Assembly (NCBI GenBank): GCA_900754495.1
Contig: CAAEDC010000071.1
Span: 1 to 19,294, forward strand
DNA length: 19,294 nt
Direction of reading: 5' to 3'
From: Eggerthellaceae bacterium
Lineage (GTDB): Bacteria > Actinomycetota > Coriobacteriia > Coriobacteriales > Eggerthellaceae
A program made the translations under genes and the position numbers. Shown piece by piece: positions 12,800-19,294 of the stretch. Below the pieces are notes generated by a model. That model was not told where the DNA came from, did no database searches, and was given only the letters and a program-made list of their open reading frames with translations. Position 1 is the first letter of the stretch. Every line of letters begins with the position of its first letter.

Positions 12800-14431
12800 A
12801 TGCCGGTTGAGTGTGAGACGATGGACGTCAAGATGCAGCGCAGGCTGCAGGAGGACGCCCTGGGCAAGGACATCATCGACGAATGCCGCACGCAGCTCAT
12901 GATGAAGTTCCGCTTCCTCGATCTGGCGCTGTGGCGCATGGACCTCGAGCCGATGCGCGTGGGCGCCCGCTATCCGCTGGCGACCGACGCCAAGCGCGTG
13001 CTCTACGATCCGCCGCGCGAGATCGGGCGGTTCAACGAATCCTTCGAGGAGACGGTGCGCGACTACCTGCATCTCGTGATGCACTGCATCTTCCGCCATC
13101 CGTTCGACAAGAACCACGGCAACGCCGAGGCGTGGAGTCTCACCTGCGACATCCTGGTGGAGAGCGCCGTCATGGACATGTGCGGCGGGCGTTTCGAGAG
13201 CGAGGACGACGCCGCGCGCCGCGAGGCGATCGACCGCATCCGGATGCTCGTGGGCAAGCTGCTGCCCAACAAGGTGTACACGGTCGTGAAGGGCCTCGTG
13301 CAGACGCCCGACGGTCAGCAGTACCGCGGCATGGGCCGCAGCACGCTCGCCGAGTGGCACTACCTGTTCGAGCGCGACGACCACGGTGCCTGGCCGGCCA
13401 ACGCGTCGAGCAAGCCGCCCGAGAAGCGCGAGAACGACTTCGAGGAGGTCGTCGAGGACGACGAGGATCCCGAGCTGCAGTCCGACGACATCCGCATGGA
13501 GACGCAGGGAAGCGACGAGCAGCCCGAGGATGAGCAGCAGGGCGAGAACCAGGTTCAGGAGATCGAGACCGAGCCGGACGACGCGCCCGAATCCGAGGAC
13601 GACTCCGACGAGGGCGCCGAGAGCCAGGACGCCGAAGACAAGGCGAACGACGAGGATGACTCCGACGCCAAGCGCCAGGAAAAGGAGTGGGAGGACATCT
13701 CCAAGCAGATCGAGATGAACCTCGAGACCTTCTCGAAGGAGTGGGGCGAGGAGGCCGGAAGCCTGATCGCCAACCTCCAGATCGCCAACCGCAAGGTCCA
13801 CAGCTACACCGAGTTCCTCCGCAAGTTCATGGTCGTCTCCGAGGAGATGCAGGTGAACATGGACGAGTTCGACTACATCTACTACACCTACGGCATCGAC
13901 CTGTACGGCAACATGCCGCTGATCGAGCCGCTCGAATACAAGGAGACTGACCGAGTCCGCGACTTCGCCATCGTCATCGACACGTCCGAATCCGTCAGCG
14001 GTGACTTGGTGCGCCGTTTCATCACGCATACCTTCGACATCCTGAAGAGCTCGCAGGACTATGCGACCACGGTGAACATCCACGTGATCCAGTGCGACGC
14101 CAAGGTGCAAAGCGATCTCAAGATCACCGACCTGGGCGACGTCGACAAGCTCATGGAGGGGTTCGTGATCCGCGGGTTCGGCGGAACCGATTTCCGCCCG
14201 GCGTTCGACTACGTCGAGATGCTGCGCAAGCGCGGCGAGTTCGCCGACCTGAAGGGACTCATCTACTTCACGGACGGTCTGGGGCAGTTTCCCGAGAAGA
14301 CGCCCGACTACGACGCGGCGTTCGTGTTCATGGACGAGGAGGGGCGCGAGCTGCCGCCGGTGCCGCCGTGGGCGATGAAGGTGGTCGTCGACGAGGCGGG
14401 CCTAAGCCAGCTCGACAGCAGGAGCGCCTGA
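12800..14431 (+). CDS. VWA-domain protein with DUF2201-like N-terminal metallopeptidase-type domain
   Basis: The product has 543 residues. The N-terminal ~200 residues resemble the putative metallopeptidase domain that precedes VWA-like domains in DUF2201 proteins. The active-site-like motif reads HLVMHCIFRH (91-100): both histidines of HExxH are present but the catalytic glutamate is replaced by leucine, so peptidase activity is doubtful. Residues ~213-294 are a very acidic linker. The C-terminal third is a von Willebrand A domain with an intact metal site: DTSES (394-398), a threonine in GFGGTDF (~463) and an aspartate in YFTDG (~492). AAAGGAGG seven bases before the ATG at 12800 fixes the start; an in-frame ATG 57 bases upstream has no ribosome site. 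It pairs with the MoxR gene 150 bases downstream. MoxR and VWA proteins typically work together as ATPase and substrate adaptor. Confidence 0.9.
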   Translation: MPVECETMDVKMQRRLQEDALGKDIIDECRTQLMMKFRFLDLALWRMDLEPMRVGARYPLATDAKRVLYDPPREIGRFNESFEETVRDYLHLVMHCIFRHPFDKNHGNAEAWSLTCDILVESAVMDMCGGRFESEDDAARREAIDRIRMLVGKLLPNKVYTVVKGLVQTPDGQQYRGMGRSTLAEWHYLFERDDHGAWPANASSKPPEKRENDFEEVVEDDEDPELQSDDIRMETQGSDEQPEDEQQGENQVQEIETEPDDAPESEDDSDEGAESQDAEDKANDEDDSDAKRQEKEWEDISKQIEMNLETFSKEWGEEAGSLIANLQIANRKVHSYTEFLRKFMVVSEEMQVNMDEFDYIYYTYGIDLYGNMPLIEPLEYKETDRVRDFAIVIDTSESVSGDLVRRFITHTFDILKSSQDYATTVNIHVIQCDAKVQSDLKITDLGDVDKLMEGFVIRGFGGTDFRPAFDYVEMLRKRGEFADLKGLIYFTDGLGQFPEKTPDYDAAFVFMDEEGRELPPVPPWAMKVVVDEAGLSQLDSRSA

Positions 14432-14581
14432 CGCGGCGCGCCGGCGAGCGGCCGGAGAGACGGAAGCCGCGGCCGGAGGGACTGGGATTGCGAGTTCGCG
14501 TACGTTTCGGCGGAAAACAGGGACGAAAAGCTGCCGAAGCGCCCGCGGATTCGTTGAAGAAAGGGAAAGGAAACGGCGCAG

Positions 14582-16888
14582 ATGAACATCCAATCAGCCA
14601 AACAGCAGATCAAAGACGCCGTCGAGGCGTATCTGAAAAAGGATGACGCCGGTTTGCCGGTGATCGCCCCGGTGCATCAGCGCCCGATGTTCCTTCTGGG
14701 CGCGCCCGGCATCGGCAAGACCGCCATCATGGAGCAGATCGCCGGCGAGTTGGGCATCGGCATCGTGTCGTACTCGATGACGCACCACACGCGCCAGAGC
14801 GCGCTTGGCCTGCCGCGCATCGGGCACCATGATTTCGAGGGCTATGAGTACGAGGCGTCGGAGTACACGATGTCCGAGATCGTCTCGGCGGTGTACGACT
14901 ACATGACGCGCACGGGCCTGCGCCAGGGCATCCTGTTCCTCGACGAGATCAACTGCGTGTCGGAGACGCTCTACCCCTCGATGCTGCAGTTCTTGCAGTT
15001 TAAGAAATTCGGCAAGCACAAGGTGCCCGAGGGCTGGGTCGTGGTGTGCGCGGGCAACCCGCCCGAGTACAACCGCTCGGTGCACGAGTTCGACATCGTG
15101 ACGCTCGACCGTATGCGCGAGATCGACGTCGACCCCGACTACGCGGTGTGGAAGAGCTACGCCCAGGAGAAGGGCCTGCACCCTGCGGTCACGACGTTCC
15201 TCGACGCCAAGAAGGACTGCTTCTACAAGGTGGAGAGCAAGCCCGGCGGCGGCAAGTCGTTCGTGACGGCGCGCGGCTGGGAGGATCTGGCGACGATCAT
15301 CTCGCTGTACGAGGAGATGGGCAAGCCGGTCGACCGCGAGCTGTTCAGCCAGTTTTTGCGCGATGACGGGATCGCCGACGCGTTCACCGTGTACTACGCG
15401 CTGTTCCAGAAGTACCGCTCGGACTACCAGGTCGACTCGATCCTGGACGGCGAGGCGGGCGAGGCCATCGTCGCGCGCGCCAAGGAGGCCGAGTTCGACG
15501 AGCGCGTGGCGCTGATCAGCCTGTTGCTCGACACGCTGGCGCGGGAGTGCAACGAGGTGCTCGAGCAGGAGGGCGTGGTCGTCGAGCTGCGCGATCTGCT
15601 GCGCGACGCCAAGGGCGAGTTCTTGAACGGCGACGCGACGGTCGATGAGGCGCTCGTGGCGCGCATCGAGCGGCGCGAGGCGGCGCTGGGCCGGCGCGTG
15701 GCGGCGGGCACGGCCGCGCATGCGTACGTGCGGCGCGAGAAGATCGTCATCGCGCTTTTGAGGGATTTCGCGGCGCGCTGCATCATCCAGAAGACGACGG
15801 CGGGAGAGCCCGCGTTCCGCACGATCGAGGCAGCGTACAAGGAGGAGGTCGCCAAGATCAAGCCGGCGGCCGCCCATGCGAGCACGCGCATCGACGCGGC
15901 GTTCGACTTCATCGACGAGTGCTTCGGCTCGCGCGAGATGCTCGTGTTCATGGCTGAGCTGGCAACCCGCAAGGCCACGACGCAGTTCGTGGCGCACTAC
16001 GGCAACGACAAGTACTACCAGCACAACGAGGAGCTGCAGGTCGACGCCGCGCGCATGGGCCTGGCCGAGCGCGCGAGCATGCTGGCGGACCTCAACGACA
16101 ACATCAAGCAGGAGGAGGAGCGCGCCTCGCTGTCCCCGGCGGCGACCGGGATGCGCTCGCTGCGCGAGCCGTCGTCGACGGGCGCGGCGCCCGATGACGC
16201 GGTGCTGGCCGAATACTACAGCGGCAAGCAGTTCGAGTACGGGTTCACGAGCGTGTGCAAGATGCTGCTGCCCGCGTCCGAGCTGAAGGGCAAGAAGGTG
16301 CTCAACATCGGCTGCCGTCGCGGCCGCGGCGTCTACAAGATGAGCGCCATGGCGGGCAACAGCGGTTCCGCGATGGGCGTCGACTGGAGCCCCGCTTACG
16401 TGGCGGAGGCGAAAGACGGCATGGACCGCGCCTGGCACGACAGCGGCCTGGCGGGCAACAACATGGAGTTCCGCGTCGCCTACCCCGAGGACCTCATCGC
16501 CGCGGGCATCGGATCCGGCACGATGGACGTGGTGTACTGCAACAACGTGGTGACGCTGTTCTACGACCAGGCGACCGCCATCCGCGAGTTCGGCCGCGTG
16601 CTCAAGCCGGGCGGGCTGCTGATCCTCGAGACGATCTTCGCCGACCGCGCACGCCGCGAGGACGTGGTCGAGCAGGCGCGCGCCATCGGCAACAGCATCC
16701 AAGCTGCGCGCACGCAGGACGAGAACTACGCCTGGCTCGAGGCGGCCGGTTTCGCCGCGCCGTCGATCGAGGAAGAGTACGAGGTCGAGGCCGACCGCGG
16801 CTACAAAGCCGGTGCCAAGGTGGCCAAGGTGGAAGGCGACGACGACGTCAAGTACAAAGCCGTCTCCCTCTACATCCGCAAGAAATGA
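14582..16888 (+). CDS. MoxR-type AAA+ ATPase fused to a C-terminal SAM-dependent methyltransferase
   Basis: The product has 768 residues. Residues 1-~330 are a MoxR-like AAA+ module: Walker A GAPGIGKT (40-47), Walker B ILFLDE (117-122), sensor-1 asparagine N159 (VVVCAGNPPEYN), and arginines in DRMRE. Residues ~330-530 are helical. Residues ~535-768 are a class I methyltransferase: motif I VLNIGCRRGRG (around 573-583), acidic GVDWSP, MDVVYCNNVVTLF (~648) and FGRVLKPGGLLIL (~670-682), closest by eye to arsenite-methyltransferase-like enzymes. MoxR proteins are usually ~300-400 residues, so the methyltransferase is an addition. There is no frameshift or internal start with a strong ribosome site at the junction. 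It follows the VWA gene by 150 bases. The stop codon lies inside a repeated palindrome (16883-16917). Remodelling of a target followed by methylation is inference. Confidence 0.9.
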   Translation: MNIQSAKQQIKDAVEAYLKKDDAGLPVIAPVHQRPMFLLGAPGIGKTAIMEQIAGELGIGIVSYSMTHHTRQSALGLPRIGHHDFEGYEYEASEYTMSEIVSAVYDYMTRTGLRQGILFLDEINCVSETLYPSMLQFLQFKKFGKHKVPEGWVVVCAGNPPEYNRSVHEFDIVTLDRMREIDVDPDYAVWKSYAQEKGLHPAVTTFLDAKKDCFYKVESKPGGGKSFVTARGWEDLATIISLYEEMGKPVDRELFSQFLRDDGIADAFTVYYALFQKYRSDYQVDSILDGEAGEAIVARAKEAEFDERVALISLLLDTLARECNEVLEQEGVVVELRDLLRDAKGEFLNGDATVDEALVARIERREAALGRRVAAGTAAHAYVRREKIVIALLRDFAARCIIQKTTAGEPAFRTIEAAYKEEVAKIKPAAAHASTRIDAAFDFIDECFGSREMLVFMAELATRKATTQFVAHYGNDKYYQHNEELQVDAARMGLAERASMLADLNDNIKQEEERASLSPAATGMRSLREPSSTGAAPDDAVLAEYYSGKQFEYGFTSVCKMLLPASELKGKKVLNIGCRRGRGVYKMSAMAGNSGSAMGVDWSPAYVAEAKDGMDRAWHDSGLAGNNMEFRVAYPEDLIAAGIGSGTMDVVYCNNVVTLFYDQATAIREFGRVLKPGGLLILETIFADRARREDVVEQARAIGNSIQAARTQDENYAWLEAAGFAAPSIEEEYEVEADRGYKAGAKVAKVEGDDDVKYKAVSLYIRKK

Positions 16889-16917
16889 GAAAAAGGGACA
16901 GTCACTTTTTCTCATTT
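16883..16917. repeat. Near-perfect 35-bp palindrome overlapping the MoxR-methyltransferase stop codon
   Basis: AAATGAGAAAAAG (16883-16895) and CTTTTTCTCATTT (16905-16917) are exact 13-bp arms. The nine-base centre GGACAGTCA is itself nearly palindromic. The TGA stop (16886-16888) is inside the left arm. T-richness of the right arm may let it end transcription. A second copy lies at 17722 and part of a third at about 19210. Confidence 0.9.
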
Positions 16918-17069
16918 TGAGATGATGCCGATAGAAGGGGCGGCTTGCGCGTGGCAGGTTGCCCCTCCTCCCTCTCGCGTCTGTCCGTCGCAGCTCGTCC
17001 GGTCTCCCGCCTGGTATGCGGCTATCCATCTTGCTCGGCGATCCGTTCCGTTTCATTGGTGCATCTGCT

Positions 17070-17230
17070 GGGAAGAAGTGCGCGTTTTGCGGGGTTCTTC
17101 CCGGGTGCCGTTGCCGGATGGAAACATTTGCGGGGTTCTTCCCGAAAGGTGGTCTTATAGGAGGCTTTTTTGGGAAGAACTCCGTAAAAGAGTGTTTCAG
17201 GCGTTTGAGAGCGGGAAGAAAACCGCAAAA
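17070..17230. repeat. Cluster of ~18-bp TTTTGCGGGGTTCTTCCC units in both orientations
   Basis: Reverse-oriented units lie at 17085-17103 and 17127-17144 (TTTGCGGGGTTCTTCCCG in both). Forward-oriented units (GGGAAGAA-xx-CCG-xAAAA) lie at 17172-17189 and 17213-17230, with a half unit GGGAAGAA at 17070-17077. Units at 17085 and 17213 can pair over 16 of 18 positions. The cluster fills the 425-base gap before the 92-residue gene. It may be an operator array or a folded leader. I see no gene in this gap (16918-17313). Confidence 0.65.
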
Positions 17231-17313
17231 GGCAGCTCCTACTTTCCGAAAACGGGAAAAAGGCGTGGTAATCTCTCTTTCTGGACATATAGGATTGCGA
17301 GAATGGGAGAGTC

Positions 17314-17592
17314 ATGGCGGAAGTGCCGGTTGAGAGGCGGTTCAGAGGTTCGGTGCGGTTGGCGACGCTGCATCTGTGGCGTGTGGCGAAATCGACCGAC
17401 TTGGAGCGGTGCTTCAAGGAGGCGCGCGATCTGCGCATGATCAACCAGGAGAACGAGGACTTCATCCGCCGCTGCTTCGCGCTCGACGCGCAGCTCGAAG
17501 CGGGCGAGGAGCCCGACGAGCCCATCACCGCCGAGATGGTGCAGGAACTGCAGATGTGCGTCCTGCGCCTCAACTCCGCCGACCCGGCATAA
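17314..17592 (+). CDS. Small orphan protein, 92 residues
   Basis: No family recognised. It is a mostly helical, charged protein (residues 20-95 rich in Glu, Arg and Leu) with three cysteines not arranged as a metal site. No signal peptide. The ATG at 17314 has a GGGAGAG ribosome site directly upstream. Codon use in the second half (GCGCTCGACGCG, GAGCTC-type) matches neighbouring chromosomal genes, which supports a real gene. It is flanked by repeats on both sides: the TTCTTCCC cluster upstream and a 31-bp inverted repeat 18 bases downstream. Confidence 0.65.
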   Translation: MAEVPVERRFRGSVRLATLHLWRVAKSTDLERCFKEARDLRMINQENEDFIRRCFALDAQLEAGEEPDEPITAEMVQELQMCVLRLNSADPA

Positions 17593-17610
17593 CACGACGA
17601 GCGTGGCAGG

Positions 17611-17677
17611 GCGTGACAGGGGACGGTCCTTCTGTCACATTTGGATAATGTGACAGAAGGACCGTCCCCCGTCACGC
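17611..17677. repeat. Large inverted repeat with 31-bp arms (GTGACAGGGGACGGTCC family)
   Basis: Arms 17611-17641 and 17647-17677 match at 30 of 31 positions around a five-base TGGAT loop. The arms include GTGACAGGGGACGGTCC and CTTCTGTCACATT. Related sequence at 19162-19196 contains the same GTCACATTTGGATAA in reverse, so this is a repeat family. With no T-tract it is not a standard terminator. In form it resembles REP-like palindromes mobilised by single-strand (Y1/RAYT) transposases, but no transposase gene is in the window. Confidence 0.88.
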
Positions 17678-17721
17678 TGGGTCTCCGCAAGGGGTCCGAT
17701 GAGCTTGTGCGGCACCTCTAG

Positions 17722-17752
17722 ATGAGAAAAAGGGACAGTCACTTTTTCTCAT
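17722..17752. repeat. Second copy of the GAGAAAAAGGGACAGTCAC palindrome, overlapping the MFS stop codon
   Basis: ATGAGAAAAAG (17722-17732) and CTTTTTCTCAT (17742-17752) flank GGACAGTCA, identical in the core to the copy at 16883-16917. The TGA stop of the minus-strand transporter (complement of 17749-17751) lies in the right arm, mirroring the first copy. Confidence 0.9.
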
Positions 17753-18990
17753 TTCATCGTGCGGTTTCCTCGCCACCAGATCACGTAGACGATCACGCCG
17801 ATGGCCAGGATGGGCAGGCCGGAGAAGAACATGGCCTCGAATCCGAACCCCGCCGACACGGCGCCGCCGATGATGGGGCCGATGGCGTAGCCGATGTCGG
17901 TGCCGAGCAGGTAGGTGGACATCGCCACGCCCGAGCGGTCGGGCGTCTCAAGCTGGCCGCATTTGGCCTGGATCGACGGCGTGACCGTGCCGCTGCCGAG
18001 CGCCTTGCACGCCGCCGCGACCAGGAACAGCCACAGCTGCTGCGACAGGGCGATCAGCGTCACGGCCAGCACCTCGAACACCACCGAGGGGAAGAACACC
18101 GCCGACAGCCCGTGCTTGTCGGCCAGCTTGCCGGCGAACGGGCGGGTGAAGAACAGCGTGAGCGAGTTGACCACGAAGAACAGCGAGATGCCCGCCACGC
18201 CGCGCGCGTCGCCCACCATGACGATGTAGGTGGAGATGATGCCCCAGATGGTCAGGTAGCAGCACGCGGCGAACGCGAGCGGCAGGCACTTGATGCTGAC
18301 GAACGCGTTGACGGTGTCGTAGAGACGGCCCTTGCCGCTGGACCGGGCGGCGCGGGAGGCGCTTCCCGTTGCGGTGGATGCGCGCGTCGGCGCCGGTCCG
18401 TCAGGAGACAGCATCAGGCCCAGCACGAGCGTGCAGGCGGCGATGCCCGCTCCGATGAGGAACATCGGCAGGAACCCGAACGTGCCGCTCACGGCGACGC
18501 CGAGCGCCGGCCCGAGCGCGTTGGCGAACACGTACGACGTGCCGAACCAACCCATGCCCTCGCTGCGGCGCTCCTCCGGCAGGCTGTCGATCGCCATCGC
18601 CGAGATCGCCGTGCCGAACAGCGCGTAGAAGAAGCCGTGGATGACGCGCAGCGCGATGAGCGCCGTGTAGTCGGTGGCGAACGCGTAGCCGATCTGCGCC
18701 AGACAGCCCACCACCACGGCTGTGAGCACGATGCGCCTGCGTCCCATGCGGTCGGAGAGCGCGCCGCTGGCGGGCCGTGCGAACAGGGCTGCGAACGTGA
18801 ACGCGCCCGCCACGACGCCGGCCATCACCAGCGTGTAGCCGAACCCGGTCGCGTACTGGGCGATGACGGGCGTGATCATGTTGTAGGTGAACAGATCGAG
18901 CGTCTGGATGAGCGCGAGCAGGATGAAACCCCGCGTCCAAAGACGCGGTTTGGCGGTTGCGGCCGATTCTTCCTTGCGTTGGGCTTTCAT
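17749..18990 (-). CDS. MFS transporter, efflux-type, 12 helices
   Basis: The product has 413 residues with about twelve hydrophobic segments and a central basic loop (~208-240). The loop 2-3 signature GALSDRMGRRR is at 76-86. NSLTLFFTRPFAGKLADKHG marks the equivalent in the second half. This is typical of the proton-driven drug or metabolite efflux branch (DHA1-like). The substrate cannot be told. The ATG at 18990 follows GGGGA by three bases and gives a normal cytoplasmic N-terminus. A start 16 codons upstream lacks a ribosome site and would run through a hairpin. It has GC-rich codons, unlike the MFS gene at 2470, and no apparent operon partner. Its stop codon is embedded in a repeat. Confidence 0.9.
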   Translation of the reverse strand: MKAQRKEESAATAKPRLWTRGFILLALIQTLDLFTYNMITPVIAQYATGFGYTLVMAGVVAGAFTFAALFARPASGALSDRMGRRRIVLTAVVVGCLAQIGYAFATDYTALIALRVIHGFFYALFGTAISAMAIDSLPEERRSEGMGWFGTSYVFANALGPALGVAVSGTFGFLPMFLIGAGIAACTLVLGLMLSPDGPAPTRASTATGSASRAARSSGKGRLYDTVNAFVSIKCLPLAFAACCYLTIWGIISTYIVMVGDARGVAGISLFFVVNSLTLFFTRPFAGKLADKHGLSAVFFPSVVFEVLAVTLIALSQQLWLFLVAAACKALGSGTVTPSIQAKCGQLETPDRSGVAMSTYLLGTDIGYAIGPIIGGAVSAGFGFEAMFFSGLPILAIGVIVYVIWWRGNRTMK

Positions 18991-19009
18991 GTTTCCCCGA
19001 TCATGGAAA

Positions 19010-19033
19010 GGGCAGCGCCGGATGACGCTGCCC
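19010..19033 (-). promoter_or_regulatory. Hairpin in the leader of the efflux-type MFS gene
   Basis: GGGCAGCG (19010-19017) and CGCTGCCC (19026-19033) are perfect 8-bp arms with an eight-base loop, 20 bases before the ATG. The flanks ATGG / CCAT extend it after a bulge. It may hold an operator or control translation. Confidence 0.45.
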
Positions 19034-19126
19034 TCCATTGTAGTTCACGGCTGCTGCGCTAGTCGTCGTCAGGGCGGGAGAAAGCGGACGAGCCTTCTCT
19101 TCGGGCGGTCTTGCGCAAGCGTGGAA

Positions 19127-19156
19127 CCGCGGGCCCGAGGAGGCGCGGGCCCGCGG
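19127..19156. repeat. Perfect 11-bp GC-only inverted repeat
   Basis: CCGCGGGCCCG (19127-19137) and CGGGCCCGCGG (19146-19156) are separated by AGGAGGCG. It lies between the transporter promoter side and the repeat remnants. No T-run on either side, so it is not a standard terminator. Confidence 0.6.
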
Positions 19157-19161
19157 CGAAT

Positions 19162-19221
19162 TATCCAAATGTGACAAGGGGACCGTCCCCTGTCACGCCC
19201 TGTCACGAAAATGAGAAAAAG
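19162..19221. repeat. Composite remnant of both palindrome families
   Basis: TTATCCAAATGTGACAAGG then CCTGTCAC forms a hairpin (GTGACA-GGGGAC with GTCCCCTGTCAC, one bulge). It matches half of the 17611-17677 element in reverse. Directly after it, AAATGAGAAAAAGGG (19210-19223) is the left half of the 16883/17722 palindrome, cut off where the right arm should follow. Confidence 0.7.
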
Positions 19222-19294
19222 GGCTCTTCGGTGGTTTCTGTGGGAGAGATTCCGGCATAGGCCCAGCTCAGCGGGCGAAAACAACGATCTGGAA
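19222..19294. mobile_element. Possible terminal end of an ISL3-like insertion sequence running off the window
   Basis: GGCTCTTCGGTGGTTTCTG begins exactly where the palindrome copy at 19210 breaks off. GGCTCTTC is, to my knowledge, the usual start of ISL3-family terminal repeats in actinobacteria. No transposase is visible within the remaining bases, so the call rests on this terminus and on the interrupted repeat. Confidence 0.4.

Noticed and set aside
10148..14110. Minus-strand open frame of 1320 codons
   Set aside because: It overlaps the LRR and VWA genes in antisense. Its Leu/Arg/Val/His-rich composition is the usual reverse shadow of GC-rich codons, and it has no domain motifs or ribosome site.
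14594..17056. Minus-strand open frame of 820 codons opposite MoxR-methyltransferase
   Set aside because: Antisense of a gene with complete Walker and SAM motifs.
17611..17677. Rho-independent terminator
   Set aside because: Long stem but no T-tract on either strand, and a related half copy elsewhere marks it as a dispersed repeat.
16883..17752. CRISPR array or attachment sites of an integrated element
   Set aside because: Only two copies, in opposite functional context and palindromic, with no spacers, cas genes or integrase.
17722..19062. Plus-strand open frame opposite the efflux MFS gene
   Set aside because: Charged repetitive antisense frame starting inside a repeat element.

Overview
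The window looks like a chromosomal segment from a high-GC gut actinobacterium of the Eggerthellaceae (Gordonibacter/Eggerthella type). The basis is: a LuxR regulator with a large membrane domain, a molybdopterin enzyme of the catechol-dehydroxylase / transhydroxylase / acetylene-hydratase branch, strong AGGAGG ribosome sites, and repeated palindromes built on GAGAAAAAGGGACAGTCAC and GTGACAGGGGACGGTCC. The assignment is inference from gene content; there is no rRNA or tRNA to confirm it.

Left part (1-4340): a membrane-bound LuxR regulator (minus strand, cut by the left edge) diverges from a large MFS transporter of the aromatic-acid type. They are separated by about 820 bases of non-coding DNA rich in inverted repeats, including a possible three-way-junction structure (2125-2218) and a hairpin just before the transporter's ribosome site (2401-2448). 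The transporter ends at a clear terminator. A minus-strand gene of unknown function (4598-5374) follows, with its own terminator.

Middle (6020-9600): a four-gene operon. It encodes an 81-residue zinc-ribbon protein with a collagen-like Gly-Ala-Pro tail; a 792-residue molybdopterin enzyme with no N-terminal iron-sulfur motif; a 119-residue partner that aligns by eye with DMSO-reductase-type ferredoxin subunits but has lost most cluster cysteines; and a 91-residue orphan. It ends at a terminator. Enzyme, partner and MFS transporter share a T-ending codon bias unlike the rest of the window, which suggests high expression and one pathway: import of an (aromatic?) substrate and its conversion by a molybdenum enzyme that may not exchange electrons with an external partner. 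A 110-residue orphan with its own consensus promoter and terminator follows.

Right-centre (10205-16888): a co-directional set in ordinary GC-rich codons. It encodes a 775-residue BspA-like leucine-rich-repeat protein without a signal peptide; a VWA protein with a DUF2201-like N-terminal domain; and a MoxR-type AAA+ ATPase fused to a C-terminal SAM-dependent methyltransferase. MoxR-VWA pairs are known as cofactor-insertion chaperones and as cores of conflict systems. The methyltransferase fusion plus LRR partner is the best candidate here for an undescribed system.

Right end (16883-19294): a repeat-rich area. Two copies of a roughly 35-bp palindrome supply the stop codons of the genes they abut. 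There is also a 31-bp-arm inverted repeat, a cluster of TTCTTCCC units, a 92-residue orphan gene, a minus-strand MFS efflux-type transporter, and what may be the terminus of an ISL3-like insertion sequence that has cut into a third palindrome.
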